Assembly (NCBI GenBank): GCA_019414025.1
Contig: DXMU01000052.1
Location: 6,996-70,995 of the forward strand
Direction of reading: 5' to 3'
DNA: 64,000 bases
Origin: Collinsella sp.
GTDB taxonomy: Bacteria; Actinomycetota; Coriobacteriia; Coriobacteriales; Coriobacteriaceae
Position 1 is the stretch's first letter, and each line of letters starts with the position of its first letter. The notes under the pieces are model-generated. The model searched no databases and was not told where the DNA came from. It saw only the letters and a program-made list of their open reading frames with translations. Shown piece by piece: positions 61,128-64,000 of the stretch. The position numbers and the translations under genes were made by a program.

Positions 61128-64000
61128 TCGAGGACGCTGTTTCGTCGGGAACGCCGCAGTTTGTCATCGATTCCTATGCCACGCTTGCCGAGCGCGCCAA
61201 AACCCAAGCGTTTGGTCTCATCGAGGAAGATGTTATCGTCCTCGATACCGAGACCACGGGTCTTTCGGTGCAGGACAACGAGCTTATCGAGATATCGGCG
61301 GCTCGCCTTTCGGGCCGCGAGGTTGTCGATCGCTTCGATACCTTCGTGCATCCCAAGCAGCTGATTCCCGCCGAGATTACCGAGCTCACGAGCATTACAA
61401 ACGCCGATGTGGCAGATGCCCCGTCGGCCGTTGAGGCTGTCGCCGCTCTCGCCGATTTTGTCGGCGGCTGCCCGGTGATCGCACATAACGCCACCTTCGA
61501 CCGCTCGTTTATCGAGTCGGTCAAGGGCGGCGTCAACGTCAGTGACATCTGGATCGATTCGTTGGCACTGTCGCGCATCGCGCTTCCGCGCCTGGCCTCG
61601 CATAAGCTGTCTTTCATGGCCGACCTGTTTGGCTGCGACTCGGTGTCGCATCGCGCCAACGCCGATGTCGACGCCTTGTGTGGTGTGTGGCGCGTGTTAC
61701 TCGTGGCGCTCACCGACTTGCCTCAGGGCTTGATGGCGCGCCTGGCCGACATGTACCCCGACGTACCCTGGTCCTATCGTCCCATCTTCTCCTTCTTGGC
61801 GGGACAGAACCCCGGTTCCATCTTCTCTCTCAGCGCCGCCCGCGCCGACGTTCTCAAGGCCGATCGGGCCGATGATCGCGTTGATGCGGACGAGCTACCG
61901 GTCCTTAAGATGCCGAGCCGCGAGGAAATCGAGGCGGACTATGCCCCGGGCGGCCTGGTCAATCGCATGTATCCCACCTACGAGCCGCGCGATGAGCAGA
62001 TCGCGATGGCGCTCGAGGTCCGTGACGCGCTCGTTACGGGAACGCATCGCGTGATTGAGGCGGGGACGGGCGTCGGCAAATCGATGGCTTACCTGGTGCC
62101 TTTTGCCGAGGCCGCGCGCCGCAACAACATCACGGTGGGTATCGCGACTAAATCGAATAATCTTGCCGACCAGCTCATGTATCACGAGCTGCCCAAACTT
62201 GCTGAGCAGCTGGACGGAGGCCTATCGTTTTGCGCCCTCAAGGGCTATGACCACTATCCATGCTTGCGCAAGCTTGAGCGCATGAGCCGCGGCCAAGTCG
62301 AAATTACGACTAAGCGTGATCCTGCCGACACGCTTACGGCAGTCGCGGTCATCATGGCGTACGTGTGTCAGTCGGCCGATGGCGACCTCGACTCGCTCGG
62401 CATTCGCTGGCGCAGCGTCAACCGTCCCGACTTTACGACGGCGTCGCGCGAGTGCGCCCGTCGCCTATGCCCGTTTTTCCCCGATAAATGCCTAGTCCAC
62501 GGCGCCCGCCGTCGCGCGGCGCATGCCGATGTGGTGGTCACCAACCATTCCCTGCTGTTCCGCAATGTTGCGGCCGAGGGCAGAATCTTGCCCCCGATTC
62601 GTCATTGGGTAATCGACGAGGCCCATTCCATCGAGCGCGAGGCACGCCGTCAATGGGCGCGCGTGGTGTCGGCGGACGAATCACGCGTTCTGTTTGAGCG
62701 TCTGGGTGGCTCGAGCACCGGCGCGCTAAGCCAGGTTTCCCGTGATTTGGCAACCTCCGAGGGCTCTACGCTCTATCTGGGCCTTACTGCCAAGGCGACG
62801 TCGACGGTTGCGCGCGCGAGCATGGCGATCGCCGGCGTGTTCGATGGCGTTCGCGAGCTCGGTCGCCGTGCCCGTGGGGGCTATGACAATGCCAATCTAT
62901 GGATTGGCCCCGAGCTGCGCGAATCTGACGACTGGCATGATTTCTTACAGTCGGCCTACGCTGCCATCGGCACATTGGAACAAGCTGACAAGAGCGTCGA
63001 CGCGCTGGTACAAGCCGTCGCCGCCGACAAGCCCGAGGTTGTTGTCGACCTGGGTGATATCTCGCGCCGCCTGCACGAGCTGGCCGAGAACCTCAAGCTC
63101 ATCATTGACGGCACCGATGAACACTACGTGTATTCGCTGCAGGTCAATCGCAGGCTGCGTGCCGGCGGCGAGTCGATGACCGCGGAGCGCATCGATATTG
63201 GCGAGGCCTTGGCAACCGAGTGGCTGCCCGAGGTTCACACGGCTATCTTTGCCTCGGCGACCATGACGGTGTCCAAAAGCTTTGAACACTTTAACCATGC
63301 GGTCGGCCTCGATCGCATCAGTGCTTCAACATCCTCATCGCTGCACTTGGACTCGAGCTACGACTTCGATTCGAACATGGCTGTAGTCGTTGCGGGCGAT
63401 ATCCCCGATCCGCGCGATCGTGAGAGCTATCTTACGGCGCTCGAGCGCGTGCTGGTCGACGCTCATCTTGCCATGGGCGGCTCGGTGCTCACGCTGTTCA
63501 CCAACAGGCGTGACATGGAGGAGCTGTACGATCGCGTCGAGCCCAAGATGGCTCGTGCGGGCCTGGAACTCAACTGCCAGCAGCGCAACTCATCTCCTCG
63601 TCGCCTGCGCGACCGGTTTATCAACGAGCCAACCTCATCGCTTTTTGCGCTTAAGGCCTTCTGGGAGGGGTTTGACGCCAGCGGCGAGACGCTGCGCTGC
63701 GTCATCATTCCCAAGCTGCCGTTCTCGAGCCCCACGGACCCGCTCTCGTGCGAGCGCAACCTGCGCGAAGACCGCGCTTGGGCGCGCTATTCGCTGCCTG
63801 AGGCAGTGCTCGAGGTCAAGCAGGCGGCCGGCCGCCTTATCCGCTCGTCGACCGATTGCGGCGTGCTGATTCTGGCCGACCCGCGCCTGGTGACGAAGGG
63901 CTACGGAAAGAAGTTCTTAACGTCGCTGCCCACGAGCTCCTACCAGCGCATCGAATCGGCGCAGATCGGGCACTATCTACAGCTGTGGCGTGCACGCCAC
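61121..64000 (+). CDS. dinG: DinG-family helicase with N-terminal DnaQ-like exonuclease, 3' end beyond window
   Basis: The frame opens at ATG 61121 (MLIEDAVSSGTPQFVIDSYA) and runs 960 codons to the edge without a stop. Residues 35-205 form a DEDD exonuclease: VLDTETTGL (Asp42, Glu44), IAHNATFDRSF, and HRANADVDALC. Residues from about 290 form an XPD-like helicase: Walker A IEAGTGVGKSMAYLVPFAEA, four Cys for a likely 4Fe-4S cluster (YPC, REC, RLC, DKC), VVTNHSLL, DEAH box IDEAHS, and late motifs KQAAGRLIRSSTD. It should act on damaged or flap/R-loop DNA. The ddl stop overlaps the start. Confidence 0.9.
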   Translation, partial: MLIEDAVSSGTPQFVIDSYATLAERAKTQAFGLIEEDVIVLDTETTGLSVQDNELIEISAARLSGREVVDRFDTFVHPKQLIPAEITELTSITNADVADAPSAVEAVAALADFVGGCPVIAHNATFDRSFIESVKGGVNVSDIWIDSLALSRIALPRLASHKLSFMADLFGCDSVSHRANADVDALCGVWRVLLVALTDLPQGLMARLADMYPDVPWSYRPIFSFLAGQNPGSIFSLSAARADVLKADRADDRVDADELPVLKMPSREEIEADYAPGGLVNRMYPTYEPRDEQIAMALEVRDALVTGTHRVIEAGTGVGKSMAYLVPFAEAARRNNITVGIATKSNNLADQLMYHELPKLAEQLDGGLSFCALKGYDHYPCLRKLERMSRGQVEITTKRDPADTLTAVAVIMAYVCQSADGDLDSLGIRWRSVNRPDFTTASRECARRLCPFFPDKCLVHGARRRAAHADVVVTNHSLLFRNVAAEGRILPPIRHWVIDEAHSIEREARRQWARVVSADESRVLFERLGGSSTGALSQVSRDLATSEGSTLYLGLTAKATSTVARASMAIAGVFDGVRELGRRARGGYDNANLWIGPELRESDDWHDFLQSAYAAIGTLEQADKSVDALVQAVAADKPEVVVDLGDISRRLHELAENLKLIIDGTDEHYVYSLQVNRRLRAGGESMTAERIDIGEALATEWLPEVHTAIFASATMTVSKSFEHFNHAVGLDRISASTSSSLHLDSSYDFDSNMAVVVAGDIPDPRDRESYLTALERVLVDAHLAMGGSVLTLFTNRRDMEELYDRVEPKMARAGLELNCQQRNSSPRRLRDRFINEPTSSLFALKAFWEGFDASGETLRCVIIPKLPFSSPTDPLSCERNLREDRAWARYSLPEAVLEVKQAAGRLIRSSTDCGVLILADPRLVTKGYGKKFLTSLPTSSYQRIESAQIGHYLQLWRARH

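Overview
The window looks like the origin-proximal part of a chromosome from a high-GC, Gram-positive gut actinobacterium of the class Coriobacteriia, most likely Collinsella or a close relative. This is an inference from four things: the high GC content of most genes, the core order rpmH / dnaA-dnaN-recF-DUF721-gyrB-gyrA, the gut-type mannose-family PTS, and the sortase-anchored, apparently mucin-directed glycosidase. No 16S rRNA gene is present, so the genus is not proven.

Replication core (about 45-58.8 kb). A probable oriC lies between the rpmH promoter and a GHKL-ATPase gene at 53.44-53.68 kb, with DnaA-box-like TGTTGAAAA sites. A second AT-rich space with similar sites separates dnaA from dnaN. 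Left of the origin nearly all genes lie on the minus strand and right of it nearly all lie on the plus strand, so transcription runs with divergent replication forks. To the right come rpmH-rnpA-yidD-yidC-jag, rsmG, three perfect parS sites, parA, parB and a small membrane protein, then rlmN, ddl and a DinG helicase with an N-terminal exonuclease that runs off the end. The jag-parB block is visibly poorer in GC than the rest.

Left arm. From right to left: gyrA, three tRNAs (Ile-Ala-Ile), bifunctional nuclease bfn, two small unknown genes, typA, a polymer-forming membrane protein, a TRIC-type channel, a DUF559-like nuclease boxed between two inverted ~82-bp palindromes beside two tRNA-Ser genes, the ribosomal/replication operon rpsF-ssb-rpsR-rplI, dnaB, purA, purD, a Nudix hydrolase, an ABC exporter with a membrane partner, carA-carB, a GntR regulator divergent from a mannose-family PTS (IIA-IIB-IIC-IID, with IIC frameshifted), a small membrane protein, a MarR regulator, a 2137-residue cell-wall-anchored GH31 enzyme, purE, a class B sortase, a MoaE-like protein, a CmpB-type membrane protein, and purF-purM-purN (purN cut by the window edge).

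Functional themes are nucleotide synthesis (purF, M, N, E, D, A; carAB), chromosome replication and segregation, and host-glycan use (GH31, sortase, PTS). The least explained content is a set of intergenic palindromes. Two families have a conserved loop but different, still self-complementary stems. There are also a perfect 34-bp inverted repeat next to the tRNAs, a ~120-bp imperfect palindrome in front of the ABC exporter, and the nuclease-flanking repeats. GyrA carries Phe at the position equivalent to E. coli Ser83, a classic quinolone-resistance position.
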